Assembly (NCBI GenBank): GCA_903837135.1
Contig: CAILTK010000090.1
Location: 22,858 to 86,857, forward strand
Reading direction: 5' to 3'
Source of the DNA: an uncultured Caulobacterales bacterium
Lineage (GTDB): Bacteria; Pseudomonadota; Alphaproteobacteria; Caulobacterales; Caulobacteraceae
Length of the DNA: 64,000 bases
Part shown: positions 42,369 to 55,562 of the stretch, in pieces
Numbering within the stretch: position 1 is the stretch's first letter
Layout: every line of letters starts with the position of its first letter
Notes under the pieces: generated by a model
Databases searched by the model: none
What the model was told of the DNA's origin: nothing
The model's input: only the letters and a program-made list of their open reading frames with translations
Program-made: the position numbers and the translations under genes

Positions 42369-43406
42369 ATGTTCCGGCGGCCGGATCAAGCCGTGGCGCT
42401 CGGCTGCGTCCTTGCGGCCCTGCTGCCGGCCGTCGCCGGCTGCGACAAGGGAAGCAAGGCTCCCGACCTGCCGCACGCGCCGGGATCGCTGTCGGCGCGG
42501 TTCTACGCGCCGCCGGGCTGGGCCTGGGGCCGGATCGTACTGACCGATCGCAGCGAGCTTCGCTACGGGGTCTCGAGCCCGCCGGGGGTCCCGCGCGGCG
42601 CCGTACTGGTCCTGCCGGGCCGGGATGAGCCGGCCGAGGTCTGGTTCGAAACGGCCAACGACCTCTTGGCCCGCGGCTATACCGTCTGGGTGCTGGAGGC
42701 CGCGGGCCGCGGCCCGGGCGCGCTCGACCCGGCGAAGGGCGCCCTGCAACAGATGGTCGGCGCGGTGATTCGGCCCCGCGGCCGTCCTCTGGTGCTGGTG
42801 TGCCAGGGGCTGGGATCGACCCTGGCCCTGCGCGCCCTCGGCGACGGCCGTGCGCCGGAGGTCACCGCGGCGGTGATCGCCTCCCCGACCCTGGAGCTCG
42901 CGGGCGCCGACGTCGCCTTGGCCCCCGAGCCGCTGGAGACCGCCGCCGAATGGGCGACGCGCGCCCGGGCCGGCTGGATTCCCCTGCCCGGCGACGGGCA
43001 ACCGCGCCTGGGCGGCCCCGCGCCGGCCGGGCTGGATCCACGCCGCGCCCAGCTGGCGGCGATCTGGCGGCGCAGCGACCCCTCGCTGAAGCCGGCCAGA
43101 ACCAGCTTAGGATGGGTCTGGGGCTACGATCAGGCGATCCGCCTGGCGCGCGCGCCCACGCCCTACGCCGGCGTGAAGATCCCGGTGGTGATGCCGGCCC
43201 TGGCGGCCGACCAGCTGGCGGCGCGCGCCTGCAAACGTCTGGCGACCTGCGTCCTGTGGGTCCTCCCCACCTCGGCGCCGCACCTGGCGCGCGACGAGAC
43301 GCGCAAGCTATGGCTGGAGCGGATCGTGGGGTTGCTGGAGGCCCAGCGCGGCGAGGCCCGCGACCAGGCGGCTCCCCCTCTGGGGGAGCTGTCGCGAAGC
43401 GACTGA
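42369..43406 (+). CDS. Alpha/beta-hydrolase-fold lipoprotein with degenerate nucleophile elbow
   Basis: A 345-residue protein. A signal peptide with lipobox LPAVAGC (C25) is followed by a lysophospholipase-like alpha/beta-hydrolase fold ([34 protein letters not shown]). At the nucleophile elbow, where GHSxG is expected, the sequence reads CQGLGS, so the serine is replaced by glycine. A late His ([10 protein letters not shown]) is present. It may be a binding protein derived from a lipase rather than an enzyme. The ATG at 42369 was chosen for the lipoprotein signal; ATGs at 42333 and 42321 are alternatives that would overlap lipA. The C-terminal [15 protein letters not shown] is encoded by a dispersed repeat. 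Confidence 0.7.
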   Translation: MFRRPDQAVALGCVLAALLPAVAGCDKGSKAPDLPHAPGSLSARFYAPPGWAWGRIVLTDRSELRYGVSSPPGVPRGAVLVLPGRDEPAEVWFETANDLLARGYTVWVLEAAGRGPGALDPAKGALQQMVGAVIRPRGRPLVLVCQGLGSTLALRALGDGRAPEVTAAVIASPTLELAGADVALAPEPLETAAEWATRARAGWIPLPGDGQPRLGGPAPAGLDPRRAQLAAIWRRSDPSLKPARTSLGWVWGYDQAIRLARAPTPYAGVKIPVVMPALAADQLAARACKRLATCVLWVLPTSAPHLARDETRKLWLERIVGLLEAQRGEARDQAAPPLGELSRSD

Positions 43407-43482
43407 CGGGGCGGCGTCGCCGCCGGCGCTGGGCTCCTCGTCGAGCGTCGCGGGCGGGCCACCTCCTCCAGAGGGGAGGAGC
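43371..43482. repeat. Dispersed GC-rich palindromic repeat overlapping the hydrolase gene end
   Basis: The left module GCTCCCCCTCTGGGGGAGCT is followed by GTCGCGAAGCGACTGACGGGGC. The right module CCACCTCCTCCAGAGGGGAGGAGC is at about 43459-43482. The left module encodes the last residues and stop codon of the hydrolase-like gene. Related modules occur at 46347-46456, 48315-48424 and 52165-52343. Confidence 0.75.
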
Positions 43483-43497
43483 TTTTCGCGCCACCCC

Positions 43498-44898
43498 TTA
43501 AAGGTGCAGCACCATGCCATAGGCGTCGAGCGAAGCCTCGTGCATGGCCTCGCTCATGGTCGGGTGTGGGAAGACGGTGGCGAAGAGTTCGGCCTCGGTG
43601 GATTCGAGCGTCATCGCCAGGGCGAAACCCTGTATCATTTCCGTGACTTCTCCGCCGATCATGTGAGCGCCGATCAAGGCCCCGGTGGCCTCGTCGAACA
43701 CGGTCTTGACGAAGCCCTCGGTCTCGCCGGAGGCGATGGCCTTGCCGTTCACGCGGAAGGGGAAGCGGCCGACCCTGACCTTGCGTCCCGCCGCCTTGGC
43801 CTGGGCCTCGGTCAGGCCCACCGAGGCGATCTGTGGCGTGGAGTAGGTGCATCCGGGGATCGGCGCGGGGATGTTGGGCCCAGCCTTGCCGGCGATATGC
43901 TCGACGCAGTGAATCCCTTCGTGACTGGCCTTGTGCGCCAGCCAGGGCGGGCCAGCCACGTCGCCGATGGCGTAGAGGCCGGCGACATTCGTGGCCGAAT
44001 GCGGATCGGTGGTCACGTGCCCGCGATCGACCTTCACGCCGAGCGCCTCGAGCCCGACGTTCTCCACATTGCCGTCGATGCCGACGGCGACGATGGCCGC
44101 CTCGGCGGTCAGGGTTTCGCTCTTGCCGCCGGAGTCGAGCACCAGCTCCACGCCGGTCTTGCTCTTGCCGAGCCTGGTCACCTTGGCGCCGACGCGGAAG
44201 GCCAGCCCGCGCTTCTCGAACGCCTTCTGCGCCGCCTTGGAGACGTCTTCGTCCTCCACCGGCAGGATTCGGCCCAGCGCCTCGATCACCGTCACCTCGG
44301 CGCCGAGCGCCCGATAGAAGCTGGCGAACTCGATACCGATGGCGCCCGAGCCGACCACCAGCAGGGACTTGGGGCAGGCCTTCGCCGTCATCGCCTGGCG
44401 ATAGGTCCAGATCCGGTCGCCGTCCGCCGCCAGACCGACGGCGGGAATTTCCCGCGCCCGGGCGCCCGTCGCCAGGATCACGTTCCTGGCCTGAACCGTG
44501 CGTTCGCCGCCGGCCTTGAGCTTGATCAGAACCTTCGGGGCCGGCGTCCCCTTCTCAAGGCGCGCCTCGCCCTCGATCACCTCGATCTTGTGCTTCTTCA
44601 TCAGGAAGGCGACGCCCTGGTTCAGCTGTTTGGCCACCCCACGCGAGCGCTCCACCACCTTGGTGAAGTCAAAGGTCGGCCTGGTCGCGCCGAGCCCATA
44701 GGCGTCGAGGTGGCTGAGCTGTTCGAACACCTCGCCGGACTTCAGCAGGGCCTTGGTGGGGATGCAGCCCCAGTTCAGGCAGATGCCGCCCAGGAGCTCA
44801 CGCTCGACGATGGCGGTCTTCAGGCCGAGCTGGCTGGCGCGGATCGCCGCCACATAGCCGCCGGGGCCCGAGCCGATGATGACGAGGTCGAAATCCAT
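43498..44898 (-). CDS. lpdA: Dihydrolipoyl dehydrogenase (E3)
   Basis: A 466-residue FAD disulfide oxidoreductase that reoxidises dihydrolipoyl groups with NAD in 2-oxoacid dehydrogenase complexes. The FAD motif is IIGSGPGGYVAAI, the redox disulfide C40-x4-C45 (GGICLNWGCIPTKA), the NAD motif VVGSGAIGIEFASFY, and the C-terminal base HPTMSEAMHEA. Length matches E3 (about 465). It is last in the pdh operon, three bases after the glutathione peroxidase gene. Confidence 0.95.
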   Translation of the reverse strand: MDFDLVIIGSGPGGYVAAIRASQLGLKTAIVERELLGGICLNWGCIPTKALLKSGEVFEQLSHLDAYGLGATRPTFDFTKVVERSRGVAKQLNQGVAFLMKKHKIEVIEGEARLEKGTPAPKVLIKLKAGGERTVQARNVILATGARAREIPAVGLAADGDRIWTYRQAMTAKACPKSLLVVGSGAIGIEFASFYRALGAEVTVIEALGRILPVEDEDVSKAAQKAFEKRGLAFRVGAKVTRLGKSKTGVELVLDSGGKSETLTAEAAIVAVGIDGNVENVGLEALGVKVDRGHVTTDPHSATNVAGLYAIGDVAGPPWLAHKASHEGIHCVEHIAGKAGPNIPAPIPGCTYSTPQIASVGLTEAQAKAAGRKVRVGRFPFRVNGKAIASGETEGFVKTVFDEATGALIGAHMIGGEVTEMIQGFALAMTLESTEAELFATVFPHPTMSEAMHEASLDAYGMVLHL

Positions 44899-44901
44899 CC
44901 G

Positions 44902-45378
44902 TTACAGCGCCTTCTCGATGGCCTTGGCGATGTCCTTGGGCTCGGTGGTGGGGGCGAAGCGTTCGATCACCTCGCCGTCGCGGCCGACCAGGAACTTGGT
45001 GAAGTTCCACTTGATCGCCTCGGCGCCGAGCACGCCCTTCTTCTCGCCCTTCAGCCATCTGTAGAGCGGGTCGGCGCCCTCGCCGTTGACGTCGATCTTG
45101 GCGTACATCGGGAAGCTGACCCCGAAGTTGGTGGAGCAGAAGGCGCCGATCTCGTCCGCCGTTCCCGGCTCCTGCCCGCCGAACTGGTTGCAGGGAAACC
45201 CCAGCACGTTGAAGCCCTTGTCGTGGAACTCTTCCTGCAGCGCCTCGAGCCCCTCGTACTGTGGGGTCAGGCCGCACTTGGAGGCGACGTTGACCACCAG
45301 CAGCACCTCGCCCTTGTGTTCGCGGAGCGGCGCGTCGCGGCCGTCCAGCGCCTTGGCGTCGAAATCGGTGATCGGCAT
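44902..45378 (-). CDS. Glutathione peroxidase family protein
   Basis: A 158-residue thiol peroxidase. Peroxidatic C35 is in NVASKCGLTPQYEGLE; the catalytic Gln and Trp are in FPCNQFGGQEPG and KWNFTKFLV. It is a Cys enzyme, not a selenoprotein. Many bacterial members use thioredoxin instead of glutathione; the cysteines in CNQF and FCSTN give possible resolving residues. It lies inside the pdh operon between E2 and E3, where it might protect lipoyl and thiol chemistry (inference). Confidence 0.92.
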   Translation of the reverse strand: MPITDFDAKALDGRDAPLREHKGEVLLVVNVASKCGLTPQYEGLEALQEEFHDKGFNVLGFPCNQFGGQEPGTADEIGAFCSTNFGVSFPMYAKIDVNGEGADPLYRWLKGEKKGVLGAEAIKWNFTKFLVGRDGEVIERFAPTTEPKDIAKAIEKAL

Positions 45379-45388
45379 GGGAATACTC

Positions 45389-46720
45389 CTAAGCCAGCAT
45401 GGTGACAGGATCTTCGACGAAGCCTTTGAACGCCTGCAGGAAACGCGCGCCGATCGAGCCGTCGACCACCCGGTGGTCGCAGGTCAGGGTGACGCTCATC
45501 ACCGTGGCGATGGCCAGGGCGTCGCCGTGCACCACGGCCCGCTTCTCGCCGACCCCGACCGACAGGATCGCGCCCTGCGGCTCGTTGATGATCGAGGCGA
45601 AGTTCTTGATGCCGAACATGCCGAGGTTGGACACCGAGAAGGTGCCGCCCTGGAACTCCTCGGGCTTCAGCTTACGGTCGCGGGCGCGGGCCGCCAGGTC
45701 CTTCATCTCGACGGCGATCTGCGCCAGACTCTTGGTCTCCGCCTTGCGTACGATGGGCGTGATCAGCCCGTGCTCCAGCGCCACGGCGACGGCGATGTCG
45801 GCGTTGTGGTGCAGGGCCAGGCCCTCGGGCGTGTAGCTGGCGTTGGCCTCGGGCACGACCTTGAGCGCCATGGCCGCGGCCTTGATGACGAGGTCGTTGA
45901 CGCTGACCTTCACCCCGCGCGTCTCCAGCGTGGCGTTGATGCGGACGCGGGCGTCGAGCAGCCGGTCGATCTCGAGGTCGAGGCTCAAGGGGAAGTGCGG
46001 CACATCACGGAAGCTGTCGGTCATGCGCCGGGCGATGGTCTTGCGCATGCCGTCGAGCGGGACGAGGTCGTAGGAGCCGGCGGGGATGCCCATCTGCTCC
46101 AGCGACTGGACCTTGCGCGGCTCTGCGGTGGAGGCGGCGCCCTGTTCCGGCGCGGCGCCGGGCCTGGCGGTCTCCACGTCGGCCTTGACGATCCGGCCGT
46201 GCGGGCCCGAGCCCTTCACCGCCTTGAGGTCGACGCCGTTCTGTCCGGCGATGCGGCGCGCGAGCGGGGTGGCGAAGACGCGGTCGGCGCCGTTCACGGC
46301 GGGCGTGGGCGAGCCTTTGGTTTGTTGGGGCGTCGGCGCGGGCTTCCCCCCTCCGTCCGCTTCGCGGCCACCTCCCCCGGTTCCCGGGGGAGGAGAAGGT
46401 GTCTTCTGCTCCCCCGTGTTCGGGGGAGCTGTCGGCGCAGCCGACTGAGGGGGCGCAGCGGCGCCGCCGGAAGAACTCTCACCCTCCCCCTTCAGCCGCG
46501 CGATCGGCGTGTTGACCTTCACCCCCTCGGCGCCGGCGGGGACCAGGATGGCGTCGACGACGCCCTCGTCGACCGCCTCCACCTCCATGGTGGCCTTGTC
46601 GGTTTCGATCTCGGCGATCACGTCGCCGGCCTTCACCGTGTCGCCGACCTTGATGTTCCATTTGGCCAGCACACCCTCCTCCATGGTGGGCGACAGGGCG
46701 GGCATCAGGACATCGGTCAT
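45389..46720 (-). CDS. aceF: Pyruvate dehydrogenase E2 (dihydrolipoyl acetyltransferase)
   Basis: A 443-residue core subunit of the PDH complex with one lipoyl domain (1 to about 80, lipoyl-lysine K42 in [10 protein letters not shown]), a long linker (81-147), a peripheral-subunit-binding domain (148-183) and a catalytic domain with H416 in DHRVVDG. It transfers acetyl groups from lipoamide to CoA. Linker residues 89-125 are encoded by a dispersed palindromic repeat (separate entry), giving an unusual Gly/Pro composition including READ and GTGGGG. The ATG at 46720 overlaps the GFA gene stop (ATGA). Confidence 0.94.
   Translation of the reverse strand: MTDVLMPALSPTMEEGVLAKWNIKVGDTVKAGDVIAEIETDKATMEVEAVDEGVVDAILVPAGAEGVKVNTPIARLKGEGESSSGGAAAPPQSAAPTAPPNTGEQKTPSPPPGTGGGGREADGGGKPAPTPQQTKGSPTPAVNGADRVFATPLARRIAGQNGVDLKAVKGSGPHGRIVKADVETARPGAAPEQGAASTAEPRKVQSLEQMGIPAGSYDLVPLDGMRKTIARRMTDSFRDVPHFPLSLDLEIDRLLDARVRINATLETRGVKVSVNDLVIKAAAMALKVVPEANASYTPEGLALHHNADIAVAVALEHGLITPIVRKAETKSLAQIAVEMKDLAARARDRKLKPEEFQGGTFSVSNLGMFGIKNFASIINEPQGAILSVGVGEKRAVVHGDALAIATVMSVTLTCDHRVVDGSIGARFLQAFKGFVEDPVTMLA
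46347..46456. repeat. Dispersed palindromic repeat inside the E2 linker coding sequence
   Basis: This 110-base unit contains CTCCGTCCGCTTCGCGGCCA, CTCCCCCGGTTCCCGGGGGAG, then GCTCCCCCGTGTTCGGGGGAGC and CTGTCGGCGCAGCCGACTGAGG. It matches by eye the intergenic modules at 43371 and 52165, and differs from the copy in pdhB at 7 of 110 positions. It is in frame (E2 residues 89-125). Confidence 0.85.
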
Positions 46721-47148
46721 ACGGAAGCATCCTCGCGCATGGAGGGTTCGTGGCTGAGGTGGGCCAGCACGGCGGCGTGCTGCTCCCAGTGGCGGCCGTC
46801 GAACGGTTCGACCGCGATCGAGAGGCCCGTCGGGTCGTCGAGACAGCGGGCGTTGACCGACCAGCCGTCGGGGTTGGAGCGCGGGCGGTAGAAGCTCTTC
46901 ACGCCGCAGGTCCGGCAGAACAGATGGTGCGCCACGCCGGTGTTGAAGGTGTAGTCGGTCAGTTGCTCGCGGCCGGCGGTGAGGCGAAACCGGCTTTCCG
47001 GCACGATGATGTGGATGAAGCCCACCTTTTCGCAGATCGAACAGTTGCAGACCTGCGCCTCCACCCGGTCGGGCAGGGCCACGTCGAACCGCACGGCGCC
47101 GCAGTGACAGCCGCCGGCGCGCCAGGTGAGATCCGGAGCGCTTCCCAT
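46717..47148 (-). CDS. GFA (CENP-V-like) zinc protein inside the pdh operon
   Basis: A 143-residue GFA-family protein with the zinc cysteine pattern C14-x-C16, C34-x-C36-x2-C39 and C78-x2-C81 (GGCHCGA, CNCSIC, FCRTCG). The family is named after a protein that binds formaldehyde-glutathione adducts, but for most members activity is unproven. Its stop overlaps the E2 start (ATGA), so it is translated from the pdh transcript. A 25-base-arm palindrome lies just upstream of its start, between it and pdhB. Confidence 0.88.
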   Translation of the reverse strand: MGSAPDLTWRAGGCHCGAVRFDVALPDRVEAQVCNCSICEKVGFIHIIVPESRFRLTAGREQLTDYTFNTGVAHHLFCRTCGVKSFYRPRSNPDGWSVNARCLDDPTGLSIAVEPFDGRHWEQHAAVLAHLSHEPSMREDASV

Positions 47149-47151
47149 TAC

Positions 47152-47216
47152 CCGCTCGTCCCGGCGGATGCCGGGATCCAGATCGAATGGCTCCCGGCAT
47201 TCGCCGGGACGAGCGG
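47152..47216. repeat. Long palindrome between pdhB and the GFA gene
   Basis: Arms of 25 bases (47152-47176, CCGCTCGTCCCGGCGGATGC then CGGGA; 47192-47216, the inverse) match in 24 of 25 positions around a 15-base loop. It belongs to the extragenic family built on CCCGGC-ATGCCGGGA. In the pdh mRNA it would fold into a very stable hairpin just before the GFA and E2 genes. Confidence 0.85.
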
Positions 47217-47245
47217 AAAGAGAATTCGCGAGGTGTCGGCGGGTG

Positions 47246-48684
<1,439 letters not shown>

Positions 48685-48685
<1 letters not shown>

Positions 48686-49143
48686 CAGTTCACTCCGGCG
48701 GCGACGGCGCGCCGCACGACAGGCAGTTCGGCCGCCTTGGCGGCGAGGAAGACGGCGCCGCAGACGAACAGGCTGCCAAACATCAGCTCGGCCGCCGAAT
48801 ACGGCGCGAAGCCCCACACCACCGGCGCCCACGAGAAGCGCCAGCCGAGCAGGAGGAAGGACAGGATCAGCCAGGCGGCGAAGATGGCGGTGAAGGCCGA
48901 GGCCAGCGTCCGCTGCCGGGACCGGGCGACGCCGAACCACCAGAAGAAGCCGCCGGCGCACGCGGCGGCCACCACGGCCACGGCGACGAGATCCAGCAGG
49001 ATGTCGGCGTAGATCGGCGCGCGCATCCGCTCCAGCCAGGCGCCCAGGGGATCGACGGCGAGGTGGCTGAACGCCGACAGCAGCCAGAACAGTCCGCAGG
49101 TCAGCACCCAGCTCCAGCGCGGCGGTGTCGACGAGTCCGCCAC
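48685..49143 (-). CDS. Four-helix membrane protein of unknown function within the pdh operon
   Basis: A 152-residue protein with four predicted membrane helices (about 12-30, 48-70, 80-101, 120-140) and few polar residues between them. I recognise no family. It is separated from pdhA by two bases and overlaps pdhB by one (TGATG), so it must be cotranscribed and coupled with them. It interrupts the usual pdhA-pdhB adjacency. Confidence 0.75.
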
Positions 49144-49145
49144 GG

Positions 49146-50249
49146 TCAGGCCTTCGCGTAGATGTCGGTATAGAGCTCGGCCGGATCCGGCTCGGGCGCG
49201 GTGCGGGCGAATTCGGCGGCGTCGGCGACGATCTTCTTCACGTCCGAATCGATCCGCTTCATCGCCTCCTCGTCGGTGTAGCCGAGCTGCTCCATCTTCT
49301 CGCGCAGGTGGTCGATCGGGTCGCGGGTCTTACGCACCGCGTCGACCTCCTCGCGCGTCCGGTACTTGGCCGGATCGCTCATCGAGTGGCCGCGATAGCG
49401 ATAGGTCTTCATCTCCAGGATGAAGGGCCCCTTGCCCGTGCGGGCGTATTCGGCCGCCTTGGCGCCGGCCTCGGCCACCGCCTGCACGTCCATGCCGTCG
49501 ACCTCCTCGCCCGGGATGTTGAACGACACGCCGCGCTTGTAGAGGTGGGTCTCGGACGAGCTGCGCTCCACCGAGGTGCCCATGGCGTACTGGTTGTTCT
49601 CCACCACGAACACCACCGGCAGCTTCCACAGCTCGGCCATGTTGAAGGCCTCGTAGACCTGGCCCTGATTGGCGGCGCCGTCGCCGAAATAGGTGAAGCT
49701 CACCTGCCCGTTGTCACGGTAGCGGTTGGCGAAGGCGAGGCCGCAGCCGAGCGGCACCTGGGCGCCGACGATGCCGTGGCCGCCGAAGAAGCCGGCGGCG
49801 ACGTCGAACATGTGCATCGAGCCGCCCTTGCCGTGGGCGCTGCCGGCGGCGCGGCCGGTCAGTTCGGCCATGACTTCCTTGGGGTCCATGCCGGCGGCCA
49901 GCATGTGTCCGTGGTCGCGATAGCCGGTGATCACCTGATCGCCGGGCTTCTTCACCGCCTGCATGCCGACCGCAATGGCCTCCTGGCCGATGTAGAGGTG
50001 GCAGAAGCCGCCGATCAGGCCCATGCCGTAGAGCTGGCCCGCCCGCTCCTCGAAGCGGCGGATCAGGAGCATGTTCCGATACCAGTCGAGCAGCTTCGCC
50101 TTGTCAGGCCCCTTGGCCGCGACAGCCCCGTTCACCGCTGACTTGCCGGCCGCTGACTTGCCCGCCGCTGCTTTGGGCGTCGATGCTTTGGGCGTCGCGG
50201 ACTTGGGCGCCGCCTTGGTGGGGGCCCTGTTCGCCGGGGCTCGCGCCAT
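49146..50249 (-). CDS. pdhA: Pyruvate dehydrogenase E1 alpha
   Basis: A 367-residue thiamine-diphosphate subunit that decarboxylates pyruvate with PdhB. The ThDP/Mg motif is [15 protein letters not shown] to VVENN, and the conserved loop is [11 protein letters not shown]. Residues 1 to about 48 form an Ala/Lys/Pro extension made of repeated [11 protein letters not shown] and [15 protein letters not shown] units, which are direct repeats in the DNA at about 50140-50210. Similar extensions occur in other alphaproteobacterial PdhA. It is the first gene of the pdh operon, downstream of ftsB. Confidence 0.95.
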   Translation of the reverse strand: MARAPANRAPTKAAPKSATPKASTPKAAAGKSAAGKSAVNGAVAAKGPDKAKLLDWYRNMLLIRRFEERAGQLYGMGLIGGFCHLYIGQEAIAVGMQAVKKPGDQVITGYRDHGHMLAAGMDPKEVMAELTGRAAGSAHGKGGSMHMFDVAAGFFGGHGIVGAQVPLGCGLAFANRYRDNGQVSFTYFGDGAANQGQVYEAFNMAELWKLPVVFVVENNQYAMGTSVERSSSETHLYKRGVSFNIPGEEVDGMDVQAVAEAGAKAAEYARTGKGPFILEMKTYRYRGHSMSDPAKYRTREEVDAVRKTRDPIDHLREKMEQLGYTDEEAMKRIDSDVKKIVADAAEFARTAPEPDPAELYTDIYAKA

Positions 50250-50297
50250 CTGGTCCTCCGTTGGCCTGGACCAGCAGAGGGACGGTAGGTCCGGCTG

Positions 50298-50609
50298 CTA
50301 CTGGTTGCGGATCACATAGTCCGAAGGATCGGCGAACCCAAGCATGGTTCTCGCCTTCTCCTCCAGAAGATCACGCGAAAGATTGTCGTCCGACAGCAGC
50401 CGCACCTCGGTCTGCAGCGCCTCGCGCTCGGCCCGCAGCGCCTTCAACCTGCGGACGTCCTCGGCCAGGGTCGCCTCGCGGCGCTGGCCATGCAGCAACC
50501 CGCGCTCGCCGGTGAGGGCGTTCACGCCGAAGTAGAAGATCAACAAGGCCAAAAACGCGGTCGGCAGGTAGGGCCTGAAACGTGCGAACACGACGCGATC
50601 CTCAAACAT
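50298..50609 (-). CDS. FtsB/DivIC-like septum formation initiator
   Basis: A 103-residue bitopic protein: short cytoplasmic N-terminus, one transmembrane helix (about 14-32, LPTAFLALLIFYFGVNAL), a coiled coil (about 38-75, EATLAEDVRRLKALRAEREALQ and so on) and a C-terminal EKARTMLGFADPSDYVIR typical of alphaproteobacterial FtsB-type proteins. It would act in the FtsQLB divisome subcomplex. The ATG at 50609 lies after a G-rich site; the longer frame runs into intergenic repeats. It lies between eno and pdhA on the same strand, as in many relatives. Confidence 0.85.
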   Translation of the reverse strand: MFEDRVVFARFRPYLPTAFLALLIFYFGVNALTGERGLLHGQRREATLAEDVRRLKALRAEREALQTEVRLLSDDNLSRDLLEEKARTMLGFADPSDYVIRNQ

Positions 50610-50664
50610 CCCCCAAGGACTGTCTTGCGCGAACAGGCTTAACGGAGCGTTGACGTAAGTGGAT

Positions 50665-50803
50665 CCTCCCCATCGGGATGGGGAGGGGAACCGCCCGAAG
50701 GGCGGTGAGGGGCCGCGCGAAGCGCGGAACCGGAGCGGAAGCTGACACCTACGCCGCCGCCCCCTCCCCGGCCGCCGGTACTCCCCCATCTTCGATGGGG
50801 GAG
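50665..50803. repeat. Cluster of GC-rich palindromes between eno and ftsB
   Basis: Four hairpins in a row: CCTCCCCATCGGGATGGGGAGG, CCGCCCGAAGGGCGG, CCGCGCGAAGCGCGG and CTCCCCCATCTTCGATGGGGGAG (50781-50803). They cover most of the 201-base gap, so the ftsB promoter must lie within or just beyond them. The type matches repetitive extragenic palindromes. Confidence 0.7.
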
Positions 50804-50810
50804 ACCAAGG

Positions 50811-52097
<1,287 letters not shown>

Positions 52098-52164
52098 TCA
52101 AGTCCCCTTCGCAGCGGCGCGGCATAGCCGACTGATCCGCGGCATGGAAGGGCCGAAGTAACCT

Positions 52165-52343
52165 GCTCCCCCTCTCTGGGGGAGCTGTCACAACGTGACT
52201 GAGGGGGCAGCGCCGACGCCCGCGACGGAACACATATCAAACGTCGCGCGCGGGCCCCCTCCGGCCGCTGAGCCTGACCTCGGGCCGGCCTTCGGCCGGA
52301 CCCGGGAGCGGCCGCCTCCCTCAGTGGGGGAGGCGCCAGGGGG
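52165..52343. repeat. Composite GC-rich dispersed repeat between rpmF and eno
   Basis: The left module GCTCCCCCTCTCTGGGGGAGC plus TGTCACAACGTGACTGAGGG is the same family as 43371 and the PDH linkers. The right module runs from CCCCCTCCGGCCGC through CCGGCCTTCGGCCGG to GCCTCCCTCAGTGGGGGAGGC. It fills nearly all of the gap before eno. Confidence 0.75.
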
Positions 52344-52350
52344 CGAACGC

Positions 52351-52533
52351 CTACTCGTCCTTGGGCGTGATCACCTGCCGGCCCTTGTACATGCCGGTCT
52401 TGAGGTCGATGTGGTGCGGGCGCTTCAGTTCGCCCGTGTCCTTGTCCTCGACATAGCTGTTCGGGCCGAGCGCGTGGTGAGCGCGGCGCATGTTCCGCCG
52501 CGAAGGCGATACTTTCCGCTTGGGAACGGCCAT
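52351..52533 (-). CDS. rpmF: 50S ribosomal protein L32
   Basis: A 60-residue basic ribosomal protein starting [20 protein letters not shown], with the [18 protein letters not shown] stretch. It belongs to the zinc-free form, with no CxxC pair. Size matches alphaproteobacterial L32. No plsX or yceD gene is adjacent on either side, unlike in many other bacteria; the repeat-filled gap separates it from eno. Confidence 0.96.
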   Translation of the reverse strand: MAVPKRKVSPSRRNMRRAHHALGPNSYVEDKDTGELKRPHHIDLKTGMYKGRQVITPKDE

Positions 52534-52684
52534 GGGATTCTCTCGGACAGGCTATAGGCGAAATGACAGCGCCGGCCGAAGAAATCCGGCCGGCGAGGTC
52601 GGGCCTTATGCTGCAAGTCGCCAGAGAATGCAAGCAGAACGCGGCGGACGTGACCAGCCGCCCGTGGAGGTGCTACCCTCGGGC

Positions 52685-53125
52685 ATGATCTTCCGTGACG
52701 CCCTGCCCGAGGACATTCCCTATATCGTCAGCCTGTTGGCCGACGATCGTCTGGGCGCCCAGCGCGAACAGCTCGGCGATCCCAGCTACGCCAGGGCCTT
52801 GCAGGACATCGACGCCGACCCGACCACCCGTTTCATCGTCGCCGACGACGACGGGGTGGTCGTGGGATGCATGCAGATGTCGATCCTCCCCGGGCTCGCC
52901 CGGCGGGGCGTGCGGCGGGCGCAGTTCGAGAGCGTGCGAATCGCCGGCAGCCAGCGCAACCAGGGCCTGGGCGCCGCCCTGGTGGCCGAAGGGATCCGCC
53001 TGGCCAGGGAGGCCGGCTGCGGCCTGATCGAACTCTCCACCGACAAGACCCGCGCCGACGCGCTCCGCTTCTGGAAGCGCCAGGGCTTCGAGGACAGCCA
53101 CGTGGGGATGAAGCTGTTTCTCTGA
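52685..53125 (+). CDS. GNAT family N-acetyltransferase
   Basis: A 146-residue acetyltransferase. The acetyl-CoA site is in QRNQGLGAALVAEGIRLA (Q/RxxGxG/A), the preceding beta4 strand region is RAQFESVRIAG, and the C-terminal DALRFWKRQGFEDSHVGMKL is typical of PhnO/amino-acid type GNATs. The ATG at 52685 was chosen for the conserved opening MIFRDALPEDIPYIVSLL. It is a single gene divergent from rpmF. Substrate unknown. Confidence 0.87.
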   Translation: MIFRDALPEDIPYIVSLLADDRLGAQREQLGDPSYARALQDIDADPTTRFIVADDDGVVVGCMQMSILPGLARRGVRRAQFESVRIAGSQRNQGLGAALVAEGIRLAREAGCGLIELSTDKTRADALRFWKRQGFEDSHVGMKLFL

Positions 53126-53145
53126 CGTCCGCGCGGCGGGCGGGT

Positions 53146-53288
53146 GAAACCGGGTCACCGCGGAGATCGCAGAGGGTGACGCGGAGATCGCGGAGTTTCG
53201 CCGCCGCGATCAGACGGTCCACGCACCGTACTATCCTCCGCGCGCGCCGCGCCTCGCTCCGCGATCCCTGCGTTTAAGCTGAACGCAG
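53146..53288. repeat. Dispersed imperfect palindrome (CGCAGAG / CTCTGCG type), copy 2
   Basis: Contains GATCGCAGAGGGTGACGCGG and GATCGCGGAGTTTCGCCG on the left, and CCTCCGCGCGCGCCGCGCCT with GATCCCTGCGTTTAAGC on the right, in the same order as the copy at 40169-40292. It occupies the convergent gap between the GNAT gene and pyrG. Confidence 0.6.
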
Positions 53289-53314
53289 CCCTCCTCCAGC
53301 CCGTCGGCCGGGGA

Positions 53315-55484
<2,170 letters not shown>

Positions 55485-55562
55485 GGCGATCGGTCTTCCA
55501 GGGGCCTAGATGGGCCCGAAATGGGGGCGAGCCCCCCGGCTCGCAACGAGCGGGACGCTCTA

